64,000 nt of DNA from Congeria kusceri (taxonomy: Eukaryota; Mollusca; Bivalvia; Myida; Dreissenidae), in assembly GCA_027627225.1 (NCBI GenBank), contig CM051038.1, positions 44,822,343 to 44,886,342 of the forward strand, given 5' to 3'. The position numbers and the translations under genes were made by a program. This document shows positions 52,701 to 64,000 of this stretch, one piece after another. The notes under the pieces are model-generated. The model did not search any database, was not told the DNA's origin, and saw only the letters and a program-made list of their open reading frames with translations. Each line of letters starts with the position of its first letter. The first letter of the stretch is position 1.

Positions 52701-54680
52701 AATGAAGCAAAAGGAGAAATTTACCCAATTATTTTCTTTTTGTTGCAAACGTCTTTAAGGTAGAAAGGTCCTAATGACTTCGGAAATACTCGCGAAATAT
52801 CGGTTAACTTCGGCCCATTCGCCACTAACCGTAAATCTAATCGATCTGATCCGAAATTGAAATTATTTTCGCGAAATAAACACTACTTTTCGAATGTTGA
52901 GTTATTTTCAATTAAATGTGTGAAATAAATGCTTATTTGTGTTGAAAGATGAAAGTAAAAATGTAGTTTGAACAAAACCAAGGTACTCCGGCATGGGGAA
53001 TACCTTCAATTGACGTCATTGTTGGGAATTTCTGTTTACATTTAATCATGACATTTTCGCGATATGTCTGGTGTATTTCATTTCACTAAAGTTAAAATAG
53101 TTATAAATAAACGTCCAAGGATTATTAGTATTATTGAACCTAATTATTCGTATATAAAAACACATCTGCGTGAAGGAGATACGTGCTCCTTGCTTTGAAA
53201 TAATATTCATTCACACCAAAAACTTGGAAAAATAGTCGAGATGAGTGGAGAGCGGGACGTCGGGTGATCGAGTTTGGTGTTCTGCTGGATAATTTAAAAT
53301 ACTGTTTATTGTGTAAAACTTGGACCCGTTCCACTGAGGAATTTTGACGAGATCTACCTCTGTAAAAACATCATGTATCGGCGAAATGATGAGAATGGTC
53401 TAAGAGACACCTTTTTATCCAAAAACAGTGACATTTTACCAATAGTCACAAGCTCCAAGAAGAGTCTTGATGAAGTTATCACAAAGATTTGCCTTTTTTT
53501 TTAAACTCTTGTTAACCCAATGTAATGAAAATGTCCATTTAATTGTTTGAAACACGAACACTTATAAAAAATGTTTGTTATTTTTCTGAATTTGGTAAGC
53601 GAGGATATGTGAACCTCTGCTAGTTATATTTGTATTGAAAATGTTTACACAAAACACTATTTCTTTAACATTAATGGAAAAATAATTCATTTAATATCGA
53701 TACTGCTATTAGATTATAATTAGAACAGAAAAAAATTATTGTAACATAGAAGGAAAATATTTGCTTTTTTACTTGTCTTATTTTTCATAATTTTCTTTTA
53801 TAACATAGGGTTGCTTCACTCCAAATGTTATACCTTGAGATTTTTGTGGTGAACCTATGTCAGTTTATACCTTTTTCCTCTCAGATAAGGTTATATTATA
53901 TTTTGGTATTACTGATTTTGACATAATATGAAATAAAGGTAAAAAAAAATACAAAAATTGGTGTTTGGCGTATTTTTACTGTGTTTTTTACCGTATGCTT
54001 AGCCAAATTTAATGTCATAAGTATTGTTGGTCAACTTTAGTACTTATGTTTGTTGTACTTTTTCATAAGATACATCTTTAACGTATAAAATAAAGCTATT
54101 GAGGAATAAATAAAATACATTTTGACAATATGTCAGTCATTTTTGTTAGTGTACCCCATCAGAATTTTAGGTTGAAGTAGAACAATGAGGGGTTATAACA
54201 AAAATCGCATTTTTGTCAAAACGTGTGGTTAGATTTTGTTTATATTTCACAGTTTAGTCTCATAATATATTTAATGATCAAAGATAATAAGAAAGTCAAG
54301 GTCTAAAAAAAGTCCCATTAGGGGCTTTCTGCCTTAAAACAGTTTTCAGACGAATAAACACCATTAACGTTCATATTTACTATTGCCAAATTACGATGTA
54401 TTCAATAAGAGTCCATGGAGAAAAAAGTCTGTATGCCACTTGTTCAATACAAAGTTTTAAGCGATATCGAACGGCGAAGTGTTCTTTTTATTTCGAACGC
54501 CAACCTTTCGTCGAGTAGTTTTATTTCTGTGTTTTAAAGCCAGGCACTGAAACCGCAAAGTACAGCCAAATGCCTACTAAACCAAACAGCAGTCGAACAA
54601 CTTAGCATGTAAAATATTGAATGTACTTAGAACAAGTATGTGGCAAAAAGTCAAATATAAATTTTATTGAATCCAAACAA
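52701..54680. other. AT-rich, no gene seen
   Basis: Two kilobases without a convincing open frame (the longest is 64 codons, 53140-53334, - strand), array or inverted repeat. Confidence 0.5.
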
Positions 54681-56265
54681 CTGACCATAAAACTGTATGC
54701 GTTTGGGTCGCTTAACATCAGGCACGAATGGCAATATCAACATTCAGTTGTCAACTCAATTTGGACCCGTATACAACTGACCATAAAACTATTAGTGTAT
54801 GAGACGCTAACACCAGTCATGTTTATACCAACGTTCAGTTGTCAACACAATCTGGGCCAGTATACAACTGACCATAAACTGTTTGTGTATGAGACGGTAA
54901 CATCAGCCATGTATATATCAACATTCAGTTGTAAACACAATCTAGACCCGTATACAACTGACCATAAAACTGTTTGTGTATGAGACGGTAACATCAGCCA
55001 TGTATATATCAACATTCTGTTGTCAACACAATCTAGACCCGTATACAGCTGGCCATAAAACTGGTTGTGTATGAGACGGTAACATCAGCCATGTATATAT
55101 CAACATTCTGTTGTCAACACAATCTGGAACCGTATACAGCTGACCATAAAACTGTTTGTGTATGAGACGGTAACATCAGCCATGTATATATCAATATTCA
55201 GTTGTCAACACAATCTAGACCCGTATACAACTGACTATAAAACTGGTTGTGTATGAGACGCTAACATCAGCCATGTATATATCAACATTTAGTTGTCAAC
55301 AAAGTCTGGACCCGTATACTACTGACCATAAAACTGTTTGTGTATGAGACGGTAACAACAGCCAAGTATATATCAACATTCAGTTGTCAACACAATCTAG
55401 ACCCGTATACAGCTGACCATAAAACTGGTTGTGTATGAGACGGTAACATCAGCCATGTATATATCAACATTCAGTTGTCAACAAAGTCTGGACCCGTATA
55501 CTACTGACCATAAAACTGTGTATGAGACGGTAACATCAGTCATGTATATATCAACATTCGGTTGTCAACACAATCTAGACCCGTATACTATTGACCATAA
55601 AACTGTGTATGAGACGGTAACATCAGCCATGTATATATCAACATTCAGTTGTAAACACAATCTAGATCCGTATACAACTGACTATAAAACTGGTTGTGTA
55701 TGAGACGCTAACATCAGCCATGTATATATCAACATTTAGTTGTCAACAAAGTCTGGACCCGTATACTACTGACCATAAAACTGTTTGTGTATGAGACGGT
55801 AACAACAGCCAAGTATATATCAACATTCAGTTGTCAACACAATCTAGACCCGTATACAACTGACCATAAAACTGGTTGTGTATGAGACGGTAACATCAGC
55901 CATGTATATATCAACATTCAGTTGTCAACAAAGTCTGGAACCGTATACTACTGACCATAACACTGTGTATGAGACGGTAACATCAGTCATGTATATATCA
56001 ACATTCAGTTGTCAACACAATCTAGACCCGTATACAACCGACCGTAAAACTGTTTGTGTATGCGACGGTAACATCAGTCATGTATATATGAACATTCAGT
56101 ATATCAACAAAGTCTGGACCCGTATACAACTGACCATGAAACTGTTAGTGTATGAGACGGTCACATCAGTCATGTACATATCAACATTCAGCTGTCAACA
56201 CAATCTAGACTCGTACACAACTGACCATAAAACTGTTAGTGTATGAGACGGTAACATGAGCCATA
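54681..56265. repeat. 91-bp satellite, about 18 monomers, with higher-order structure
   Basis: Monomers contain CAACATTCAGTTGTCAACAC, CCGTATACAACTGACCATAA and GTGTATGAGACGGTAACATC. Some monomers are 84 bp (loss of a 7-base segment in CTGTTTGTGTATG). A block of five monomers starting near 55264 is repeated almost exactly 442 bp later, near 55706, including its private variants (ACAACAGCCAAG, ACATTTAGTTG). The open frames here are repeat-driven. Confidence 0.95.
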
Positions 56266-57752
56266 TACTGTGAAACCAGTATTATTCGTGTGACACTAAT
56301 TTTCGTGGATTTCGTGGGCTAGCTCATCCACGAATTCTAATGTACGAATGTTTATGTCCAAAATTGTGTACCCAAAATTATTTAAACCTCCTTCGCAACT
56401 CATTCACTGACACCTGTGAAGTGCGACAAACAATAAGTCGGCCCGCTTAACATCAACGTGTTACAGTGGGGGTAGTACATTTTTATCGAGTGCACCGGGA
56501 TTCTCTCCCATATGGCCATCGCTCCCAGAAGACTTGTTAGTTGGGTTATGGGGGATAGTGCAAGATACAGGAGACGCCACGTTCCAGAGGTCTTTTAGTG
56601 CCCGATTTGAAGCACCTAGTACACTGCACCTCGGTTTAACGTCTCATGCGAAAGACGAGTTAGTAGGTTAGGGTGTAGCGGGGGCTCGAACCTGCGACCC
56701 CTGGGTTGTGAAGCCAGTGCGTTACCACTAGACCACGGATCCGCCACGTGTTACAGTTCGACTTCATCAGTTTATATAGCGCTTAATTAGCAGCTGAATT
56801 ACAGTTATGGGTCGTGAAAAACGTGCTGCACGCCATCCGCGTGGTGGGTGTTAACAGCAGCACTATTTCATAGATCGATGCTAGTCTATCTGAACGACAT
56901 TAACTATATCAATAGGGTGTAATGCTCAGTTTTAGAGGAAATGTCAATGGTGTCAACAAAAGGCCATGTAATAATATGGGATAAGTACAACTGCATATTC
57001 TTAGCGATACCGATTTTGTTGTGTTGCGCTACAAAACTTTTATTCGAAATTACGATTTCACCATTTCTTACGCTAGGAGCTGTTTATAACGCATTCTATA
57101 CACTCACGCTTTCTATGCGGATTACGTGACGGTGTTGACATCAGCTTATTTTTCGCACGCTTTTGCAGCAAAACACGGGTTTTACATTAAATATGTGTGC
57201 ACACTGTAAAAAAAATAGAATGTGTGTTTGTCTGGTAAACAGTAAAATACGGATGGGCGTTTTGGATTTCGATTTAATCATACGCGTTGTCATTTCCTAC
57301 TTTGTATTTATTTATAAGAAACTATAATTATAATAATTTATATTAATAGTTTAAAATACTTCATGTATGGGTTTTGGAGGTTGAATCAATGACACACGTG
57401 ACTAAATTGCGTTTACGTTTTGAAGGCGCAAAAATACACTTGCGTATCTAAATGACCTGACACGTGATACATTGCACCGTTGTTGAATCCCAATACCCGG
57501 TACTGGGCTGTTACAGTGGTTACCACGTGATCGTGAGATGAGAGTGAGACGATAAGAGACGGTCAGTGGAGGTATTTGACACATTGTAGTTTTAATGGAA
57601 GATCAATGCACATACACAGATAACGGGATTAAAAAAAATAATTTTGCAATAGGTCGAAATCCACGAATTTAAGATCCCACGAATATGACGTTGTTTTTTT
57701 TTTTACTAATCCACGAAATCTCATGTCAACGAAATTAAATGAATTCACAGTA
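56266..57752. mobile_element. TA-inserted element splitting the 91-bp satellite
   Basis: Ends TACTGTGAA (56266-56274) and TTCACAGTA (57744-57752), flanked by TA on both sides (56264-56265, 57753-57754). Subterminal CACGAA/TTCGTGGA motifs occur in inverted orientation near both ends. Immediately right of it the satellite monomer resumes (AAATCAACATTATGTTGTCA) for about 40 bases, so the insertion point is precise. No transposase inside. Confidence 0.82.
56468..56745 (-). mobile_element. tRNA-derived SINE with a perfect 12-bp target-site duplication
   Basis: ACGTGTTACAGT stands at 56456-56467 and 56746-56757. On the - strand the SINE starts with an A box (TGGTCTAGTGGTAACGCACT), an anticodon-like arm CTGGCTTCACAACCCAG and a B box (GCAGGTTCGAGCC), then a unique body with GTTAAACCGAGGTGCAGTG. 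It lies inside the TA-inserted element. Confidence 0.9.
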
Positions 57753-57784
57753 TAAATCAACATTATGTTGTCAACACAATCTGA

Positions 57785-58045
57785 ACCCGTATTCATAAAG
57801 CTCCGTTGGGAAAACTTTAGTGAATTTCTTAAATTTATAAAAGTCCACAAGCCTGTGGCTGTTTCTTCCATAGGCCTTTTTACACTAAAATGTTTTTAAC
57901 TAGAAAATATAGCTTAGATGTTTAGTATTTTCCCCTTTCGTAAACAGAAATCATTGGATTTACAATACACGATTTGATTTGCTAATTTCACCTGAATACA
58001 ACTTAAGTTAAGATTTCTCTTTGGAGCTTCGTGAAAACCGACCCT
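57785..58045. mobile_element. MITE-like element, TATTCACAAA family, copy 3
   Basis: Starts CCCGTATTCATAAAGCTCCG and ends GAGCTTCGTGAAAACCGACC. The interior CAGAAATCATTGGATTTACA matches copy 1 at 28525-28750. Confidence 0.7.
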
Positions 58046-58230
58046 TTTATAACCAATGAAACATGACGTAAATATTTGGCGTCTAAGATCAATAGTAATT
58101 CGGATCTGTAAACAACACTTAATGTAAACACTTAATATTTATTTAAGGTAGTATAGTAGTTTAACGTTGATGTATCACCTACAATACTCAATCTGACTGA
58201 TCTACACGATATTCCAAATGTAAGATCTGG

Positions 58231-58470
58231 GTCGGTATTCACAAAGCTCCTAAGGGAAATCTTAACTTAAGTGGTACTTAAGTGAACATTTGAGATCAAA
58301 TTTTTATGCAAAATCCTATGATTACTGTTTTAAAATGGTAAAATCTATGCAAGAATAGTTGATTAAAACATTTTCATGTAATAAGAAATATACATGGAAC
58401 AGAGACTTAAAAAATATTATGAATTTATGAAATTTACTTCAGTTCTCCCTAAGATTTGTGAATACATGCA
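58231..58470. mobile_element. MITE-like element, TATTCACAAA family, copy 4
   Basis: Inverted ends: GGTCGGTATTCACAAAGCTC with CTAAGGGAAATCTTAACTTA, and CTCCCTAAGATTTGTGAATA on the right. Non-coding. Confidence 0.75.
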
Positions 58471-59029
58471 CTGATGGCGACCATTACAGTTCTGTTCCTA
58501 AAATTGCCCCTTTCCCAACATGCTATACATATCTCAATTAGTGAGATTGATTGGGCTTTTCGGCTTAAGTGTACATTTTGTATTTTTTATTTCAGTTTTA
58601 TTGTAATGAAAACCAAAAAAAACACTCAAGACCTGATGATATACCTTATACACCGTCACGATGTCTAAATCGTGAACATGTGATTTGATACTTGGCACAT
58701 TACAAAAAAATAATTAGTTCTTTAACTTTCAAGACCAAAAAGCAAGGCTGTGGTTGGTTGGCTGACAGTTCATCAAGAGATGACCTTCTATCAGTCGTCG
58801 GATCCTGGAAAACTTTGTTAGGAGCTGTTTTGAATCAGATTTTTAAAATAATTAACCACCAGTTTGAATTACATTCATGTTCAAAGTTGAGAGACTTAAT
58901 AAACATTTTAAACGAATGTTAAAAAAACGATTGCATGTTTTACGAGTCTGTTGTTGTTTTTTTTTAAGTTTCTTTTTTCAAATAGTGGATTTGTTGTAAA
59001 ATAAAATAAAAATAAACAAGAGCACCACC
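58471..59029. other. No gene seen
   Basis: Short open frames at 58474-58922 without motifs, then an A/T-run region. Confidence 0.4.
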
Positions 59030-59046
59030 TACGAGTGCTGGAGGCC

Positions 59047-59727
59047 CGACTGTCTCGTATATAGACATGGAACCTCTCGGACGATCCGTCATGTAAACTG
59101 TGTCGAGCACGAGAAACCATGGGACACATCTTGTCTGGCTGTAAGACTGCCCTACAGCAGGGAAGATACAGATGGAGCCATGACAAGGTATTACAAGTCC
59201 TAGCAGACGTGCTGGAGAGGGAACAAAGAATCCATAGATCCAGGTTACAAGTGGCCCTAGCAAGATCCAGTTTGTAAAGCCATGCGAAAAGAAACCATCG
59301 TCACCAACCAGTTAGCCTACACGAAGCAGCATCATAGGAGATGAGAGTAGATCTCAAGCGGAAACTTGTCTTCTAAGATGTTGTGCAGACCAACCTGAGG
59401 CCAGACATTGTGATATGGTCTACACAGAGTAGGAAAATCATCCTGGTGGAACTAACTGTGCCATGGAAGGAAGGCTGCAAAGAAGCTCATGAAAGGAAAA
59501 GAGCCAAATATGATGAGTTGGTGGAAGCCTGCAGACAGAGAGGATGGGCTGCATGGCTATTACCAGTGGAGATCGGTGCCAGAGGCTTCCCTGCCCAGTC
59601 AACTTGGAGGCTGCTCCAGAATATTGGTGTTACGGGAGCCAAGAGGAAGAGTGCAGTCAAACTCGGAGGCGGCAGAGCAGGCCTCCTGACGGCTTTGGTG
59701 CAGGAGAGGAGCCCGCCTGGGACCTAA
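59047..59727 (+). pseudogene. C-terminal remnant of a LINE with restriction-like endonuclease
   Basis: One frame across the region reads CKLCRARETMGHILSGC (a Cys-Cys-His-Cys knuckle, from 59092), then LQQGRYRWSHDKVLQVLAD. Three in-frame stops follow, starting with TAA at 59275-59277 and the last near 59372. The frame then gives NLRPDIVIWSTQSRKIILVE, LTVPWKE, AHERKRAKYDEL and RGFPAQSTWRLL. Knuckle plus a PD-(D/E)xK-like block (RPDIV ... VELT) is the arrangement at the end of R2/R4/NeSL-type LINE proteins. The reverse transcriptase part is missing, so this is a 5'-truncated, decayed insertion. Higher GC than its surroundings. Confidence 0.75.
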
Positions 59728-59969
59728 CAATAGCGGGCAGTGACTGTTTATGACATATCACTGCTGACCCCGTCAACCAGAGGACGTAGTGGACATATGC
59801 GTCGAAACGTCTGATTACGGTTGGAGTCCACCTAATGACGCTAATTGGTCTCTAGGTCTCTTATTTTATCATCTGCGCAGCAAGACTGAAATAGCAGTGT
59901 GATGTTGATCAACAGCAATACTAACACTGTATATTTCTACACGATTCATGACTGTGATGAAATGTGTTG
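59728..59969. other. Probable 3' flank of the LINE remnant
   Basis: Balanced composition up to about 59900 (ACGTCTGATTACGG, GGAGTCCACC), consistent with a 3' UTR of the element. No tail identified. Confidence 0.35.
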
Positions 59970-60660
59970 ACTTTTAAGTCAATGCCTCTTATAGATATTG
60001 AGAAATTTAACCTAAAGCTAAAATTCTAAATTGCAAACAGGGCAATAACTCCTCCACAATCCTTGACATAATTACCTCATCTTGTCTACAGAATAGGTTC
60101 ACAACTTTGATCTAGTATTTTGAGGTTCAAGTCAATACCTCTTATAGTTATGCATATACTTGTGAAATTTGAAATAAAGAGAAATTTTAAGTGTAAAACA
60201 GGAAAATTACTCAAATGAAGTCCTTGATAGAGTTACTTCCTCTTGTCTACAGAATAAATTCATCACTGCGATTAAGTACTTTGAGTTTTAAGTCAATACC
60301 TCATACAGGTATTGAGAAATTAGACCTAAAGCGAAATTTGTAAGTTGAAGATAGGGTAATAACTCCAACAAATTTTTTGAAATTGTTACCTCCTCATGTC
60401 TGCATAATGGCGTCAGCACCATAAACAAATATCTTTAGTTTTAATTTAATGTTTTTGATAGATATTGAGAAATTTTATATATACCAAAAAATGTCAAAAT
60501 ACTCTAAGTTGCAAGTCCAAACATGGGCAAAAATCTCTGAAAATACAAATTACTGGGTTACCTGCCTTGTTGTAATGAATTACCCTTTTGATAGTGAACA
60601 GGTATTGGAAGTTTCAAATGGATACCTTTGATAGTTTTTGAGACATGAACTCTGACAAAA
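59970..60660. repeat. Diverged tandem repeat of about 155 bp, five copies
   Basis: AAGTCAATACCTCTTATAG followed by TATTGAGAAATT recurs near 59976, 60129, 60290, 60443 and 60613, together with GGCAATAACTCC and CCTCATCTTGTCTACAGAAT segments. The last copy is the most diverged. Confidence 0.8.
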
Positions 60661-61284
60661 CTTCACCAAAATAAAAATTTAAGCAAACAACTTTACTAGC
60701 GCAGACGAAGATGTTGACGCACAGGACAGAGCGATGCCAATAGTTCGATTTTTTTCTTCGAAAGGTCGAGCTTATAACAAGCTGATGTTTTTTTTCTGAA
60801 AAAAAAATAAAGTAATGTTATTTAATACAGATTGAGTATAAAACATTTGCAACACGACTTCCTGTTAAACATTCCATAAACCTATACCGAAAAACTGTGA
60901 GTTGTTCTTAAAGTTTTAATTCGCACCTATATATGCTGACCGAAGCATATCTCACTTGTCTCGTATCTAAAAACGGTAAATAGGGCACATACGTGCGGTA
61001 TATCAATTATTCGATGAAAATGTGCAGTGTGTTTGTAGAATTTCTACTGTTTAAACGGGCATATCTACGGTATTTTACAGTATAACTATTACTAAAATGT
61101 ACAGTATTACCGTTTATTCAGAAAGAAATCAAGGCAATAAAGCCAATGAGTATACATTTGCATAAAAAATTGGTACATAAATACATATCAGTGAGTAACC
61201 ATGCAGGTATTTGCGTCGATCTCATTGAAATCAAATCCTAACGTTGTTAGGATCTGAAGACATCGTATAATAGGTAACGTTCAA
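60661..61284. other. No gene seen
   Basis: AT-rich spacer. Confidence 0.45.
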
Positions 61285-61640
61285 ATGACCTTCCTAACAA
61301 TAAAATATTAGTCCTGTTGCGCCCAATTATATTGCCTTTTGCACAGCAAAGGTTGGCCGCGGTTTTTGAAAAGTGATGCATTTCCAACTGGGGAATAAAT
61401 CATTTACAGTTAATTGTCACGGGGATAACAATGGATATAGTGGTACCTTAGGCGAGTAAACATCCAAAGTTCTCGTTAATTTCGTGCGTAGTATTTGTCG
61501 TTTATATATGAATTTATACCACAACATTTAGAGAGGCAACCGTTTGATTGGCTCCTGAAAAGGTCATCTGAACGTGATCCATAATGCCAAGTCATCAGAT
61601 CCAGTAAGCGGATAATATAGTAGCGTCAGACTGGAGATGA
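61285..61640 (-). repeat. Interspersed repeat B, copy 2 (inverted)
   Basis: Reverse complement of 17688-18195, with blocks AGCGTCAGACTGGAGA, AGTGGTACCTTAGGCGA and GAAATGCATCAC (on the - strand). It lacks the insert present in copy 1. Confidence 0.85.
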
Positions 61641-61974
61641 TTTTAATGAGATTGGTATCATCGTGTACAGATACTTTTTATCGCGGCGTCGCATGGAATT
61701 ATATATGGGATGAATGGTGACAAGAACACCATTACTACAAATAGATAAACGCTTTTGGCTCAATAACTCCATAGCGGATTGTGAAACAAGTGTATGCTGT
61801 TGTATTCCTTGTCATAGGCGTCTATCTGATTTCAAGTTATGCTGTTACTTACCAAGTTATTTTGATTGTGAAATATCGCATATACATGTTCACGCTTTAA
61901 GTACGCTTGTATAAAAACTGGTTGATGATGAAAATCGCATAAAGATGTTCGCACTTTTAGTAGATGTAGATGCA
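61641..61974. other. No gene seen
   Basis: Spacer between repeats B and C. An unsupported open frame of 66 codons at 61714. Confidence 0.4.
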
Positions 61975-62165
61975 CTCCGCACAGGCTAATCCAGGACGAC
62001 ACTTTCCGCTTTGATGGTATTTTCTGTTTCAAGGAAGTCTCGTCTAAACATAAATTCACTGAAGGCGGAAATTGCAGTCCCGGATCAGCCTGTGCGGAAT
62101 GCACAGGCTGATCCAGGACGACACTTGACGTACATGCATTAAGTCCGATTTTCCCACGACACGCC
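61975..62165 (+). repeat. Hairpin repeat C, copy 2
   Basis: Stem at 62077-62119: arm GTCCCGGATCAGCCTGTGC, loop GGAAT, arm GCACAGGCTGATCCAGGAC, one mismatch. A half stem near 61977 (CCGCACAGGCTAATCCAGGA) keeps only the right arm. Ends CCCACGACACGCCTCAT as in copy 1. Confidence 0.9.
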
Positions 62166-62499
62166 TCATATCTTGAGTAAGCTGAATAGAACGTGCAATT
62201 CAGAACTTATAACATTAATTTCATTCAGATACTGCTAATTGTAAGTAAAACTCATTTTGACTTCCGAATCGGGTTTTAATGATCTGCCATACGTTTTATT
62301 ATATTCTATTGCTATTAATGTTTTCGAATTTAAACCGCACGTGTGTATACGAGTTTGTCCAGTTACGTCTGATGGTATATAATCTTTAATATTGTTCAAA
62401 ATTATGACAGGTAGTTGGGTTCATTTACCTATTGAGCGATCTAACACGTATTCACCCTTGTTCGCATAAAACTGTGTTTTATGTAAGAAATTTTCGATA
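62166..62499. other. No gene seen
   Basis: Spacer between repeats C and A. Confidence 0.45.
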
Positions 62500-62820
62500 T
62501 ATCGTTGTTTATCGGCCAATAAACAAAGATTTGGAGTTCTGATGCGTAGGAATTAAACTACGAGGGTGTTAGAACGACTCGATTAATGTCCACGCATCAG
62601 AACGACAAAGAGTTATTTATTTGCATATAAAGAACGATAATGCGAAAGGTATTTCGATTCTAACATGATTTGACATATACTTTTGCAATTGTAATTGGAA
62701 CTACCTTTTACTGTGCTCCGTTCAGAATCGGGACTTCTTTTTACGTTGTTTATTGGGTAGTTTAATAACGATACTTTTATTCTTTGTCTATAGAAAAAAT
62801 AGCGAGTATCATGTTAGAAT
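62500..62820 (+). repeat. Interspersed repeat A, copy 2
   Basis: Same orientation and order of blocks as 16930-17227: ATCGTTGTTTAT, TTTGGAGTTCTGATGCGTAG, CGATTCTAACATGATTTG, TCTTTGTCTATAGAAAA. Confidence 0.85.
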
Positions 62821-64000
62821 GTTCATTTCATTTACATATAAAATTATGTATTGTGTGCGTATTATTGTCATTCCCGTTTCAAGCTTTTATGGTTAAAATA
62901 GATATATGTGTACACTTGACAGACACGTTCCAAATTATTATTCTTATTATTATTCCTCTAGTATTTTTAAAGTAAATTGTGACTCTTCAAATGTATATAG
63001 ATATATTCTTGCATTTTCTTGTTAGTCATTTTGCCCTATTACAGTTTTACAAAGCTGATAAGCTAAATGCGAAATCTAAGATGTGTTTCAATTATGTAAA
63101 GTGTGTGTTATCACGTTTATCATGTTTTGTTTATTTAAAAATAGCACTTAAGTTCTATTTATGATTTTCGTTCGATAAGTCTCTTTACAAGCGAGAAATA
63201 TAAATTTTAACCAAGAACACACAGAATATGCATTTTAAATCTCCTACATTCTCAAAAATACATTTTTATCAACGAAACAAACGAGGTTTGTTACAAGGCT
63301 GCCACATAAAGTAAAACAACATATGATACTGGAATGGGACTAATAAATATTGATTGAGATTTAAATCACAGTCAAAAAAGTAGTAATTCAAAGAACAGAT
63401 TGCGGTATATTAATTCAATAATCGATTGGCTAACATCATTTAAAATGCATCACGCCATTCATTCTCGAAAATATCTGTAAGAAGTAAATTAAGAACCAAA
63501 TGTTGCTTAAGGTCGCGTACCTGTTAAGGCCCTTATGCGATTCATAGTGAGAATTTGGTTAAATTGGGAGTGGGGGTGGGGAAATGTTGTCAATGGAGCA
63601 AAGCAGGGTATTCTTGGTTTACGTAGTTGTTTTCGGAAGTTAGGTATTCCTCCCGAAGTTATTCCAATACAAATATTCTCAAAAATAAGAAGATTTTTAC
63701 AAATAGATACATGAATAATAATGCATACGTAGATGTATTGTTTTGTTGAGCATTTAAATTATTATCTAGTTCTATAACGACATAAACTAATTAAATTTGA
63801 TTTTTTTTTCAACAAATCTGATACATCATTTCATTTCTTTATTACAATAATAACATGTTAACATGTTTAAAAAGTGCATTGATACTTTTAGCACTATATC
63901 TATAAAACATAATTATAAACACATATATATTCATTTTTACCAAATGTAAGTTATATTAGCATCATTGCTAAGTTCCAGTGTTAATATTGCTCGAAAAAGC
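62821..64000. other. AT-rich, no gene seen
   Basis: Only short open frames to the window end. No array or inverted repeat noticed. Confidence 0.5.

Noticed and set aside
56677..56745. tRNA gene on the - strand
   Set aside because: It is the head of a SINE with a 12-bp target duplication; the anticodon stem is mismatched.

Overview
The window is AT-rich animal nuclear DNA, most likely from a bivalve mollusc. The evidence is introns with GT/AG borders and AATAAA signals, a secreted Ly6/uPAR-type gene with phase-1 introns, tRNA-derived SINEs with the tail motifs common in bivalves, LINE, mariner and pogo remnants, many short inverted-repeat elements and long minisatellites. A hairpin repeat seen twice (about 18.2 kb and 62.0 kb) resembles one I associate with dreissenid or other heterodont clams. 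That attribution is from memory and is unchecked. I saw no operons, CRISPR arrays, rRNA genes or functional tRNA genes.

Host-type genes are few. The clearest is a three-exon Ly6/uPAR gene on the + strand (40907-47227), encoding a signal peptide, a ten-cysteine domain and a C-terminal hydrophobic anchor; its introns carry several mobile elements. A two-exon gene for a 31-residue peptide is possible at 3697-4250. Two related, unrecognised coding stretches lie at 2-539 (cut by the window edge) and 13274-13845; the second has a TATA box and a possible polyA signal. Both show frame breaks.

Most of the remainder is repetitive. 0-13 kb: SINE, microsatellites, G20 tract, MITEs. 14.5-15.8 kb: broken mariner. 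16.9-18.4 kb and 61.3-62.8 kb: the same three repeat families clustered twice. 20.2-20.8 kb and 45.9-46.4 kb: one element in opposite orientations. 23.6-24.1 kb: 28-bp minisatellite. 24.4-28.5 kb (- strand): nearly intact LINE with one in-frame TAG ahead of the endonuclease-reverse transcriptase. 28.5-31.7 kb: MITEs and three tandem arrays. 32-33.5 kb: repeat element with a hairpin end. 33.7-38.9 kb (+): dead LINE with the same TTCTG tail. 39.9-40.2 kb: 22-bp array. 48.5-51.0 kb: complete pogo-type transposon with TA target duplication, inverted ends and a disabled transposase. 54.7-57.8 kb: 91-bp satellite split by a 1.5-kb TA-inserted element that itself holds a SINE with a perfect 12-bp duplication. 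59.0-59.7 kb: C-terminal remnant of a LINE with a restriction-like endonuclease.

No pathway can be reconstructed from this window. The Ly6 gene stands alone, and the other recognisable proteins are parts of selfish elements.
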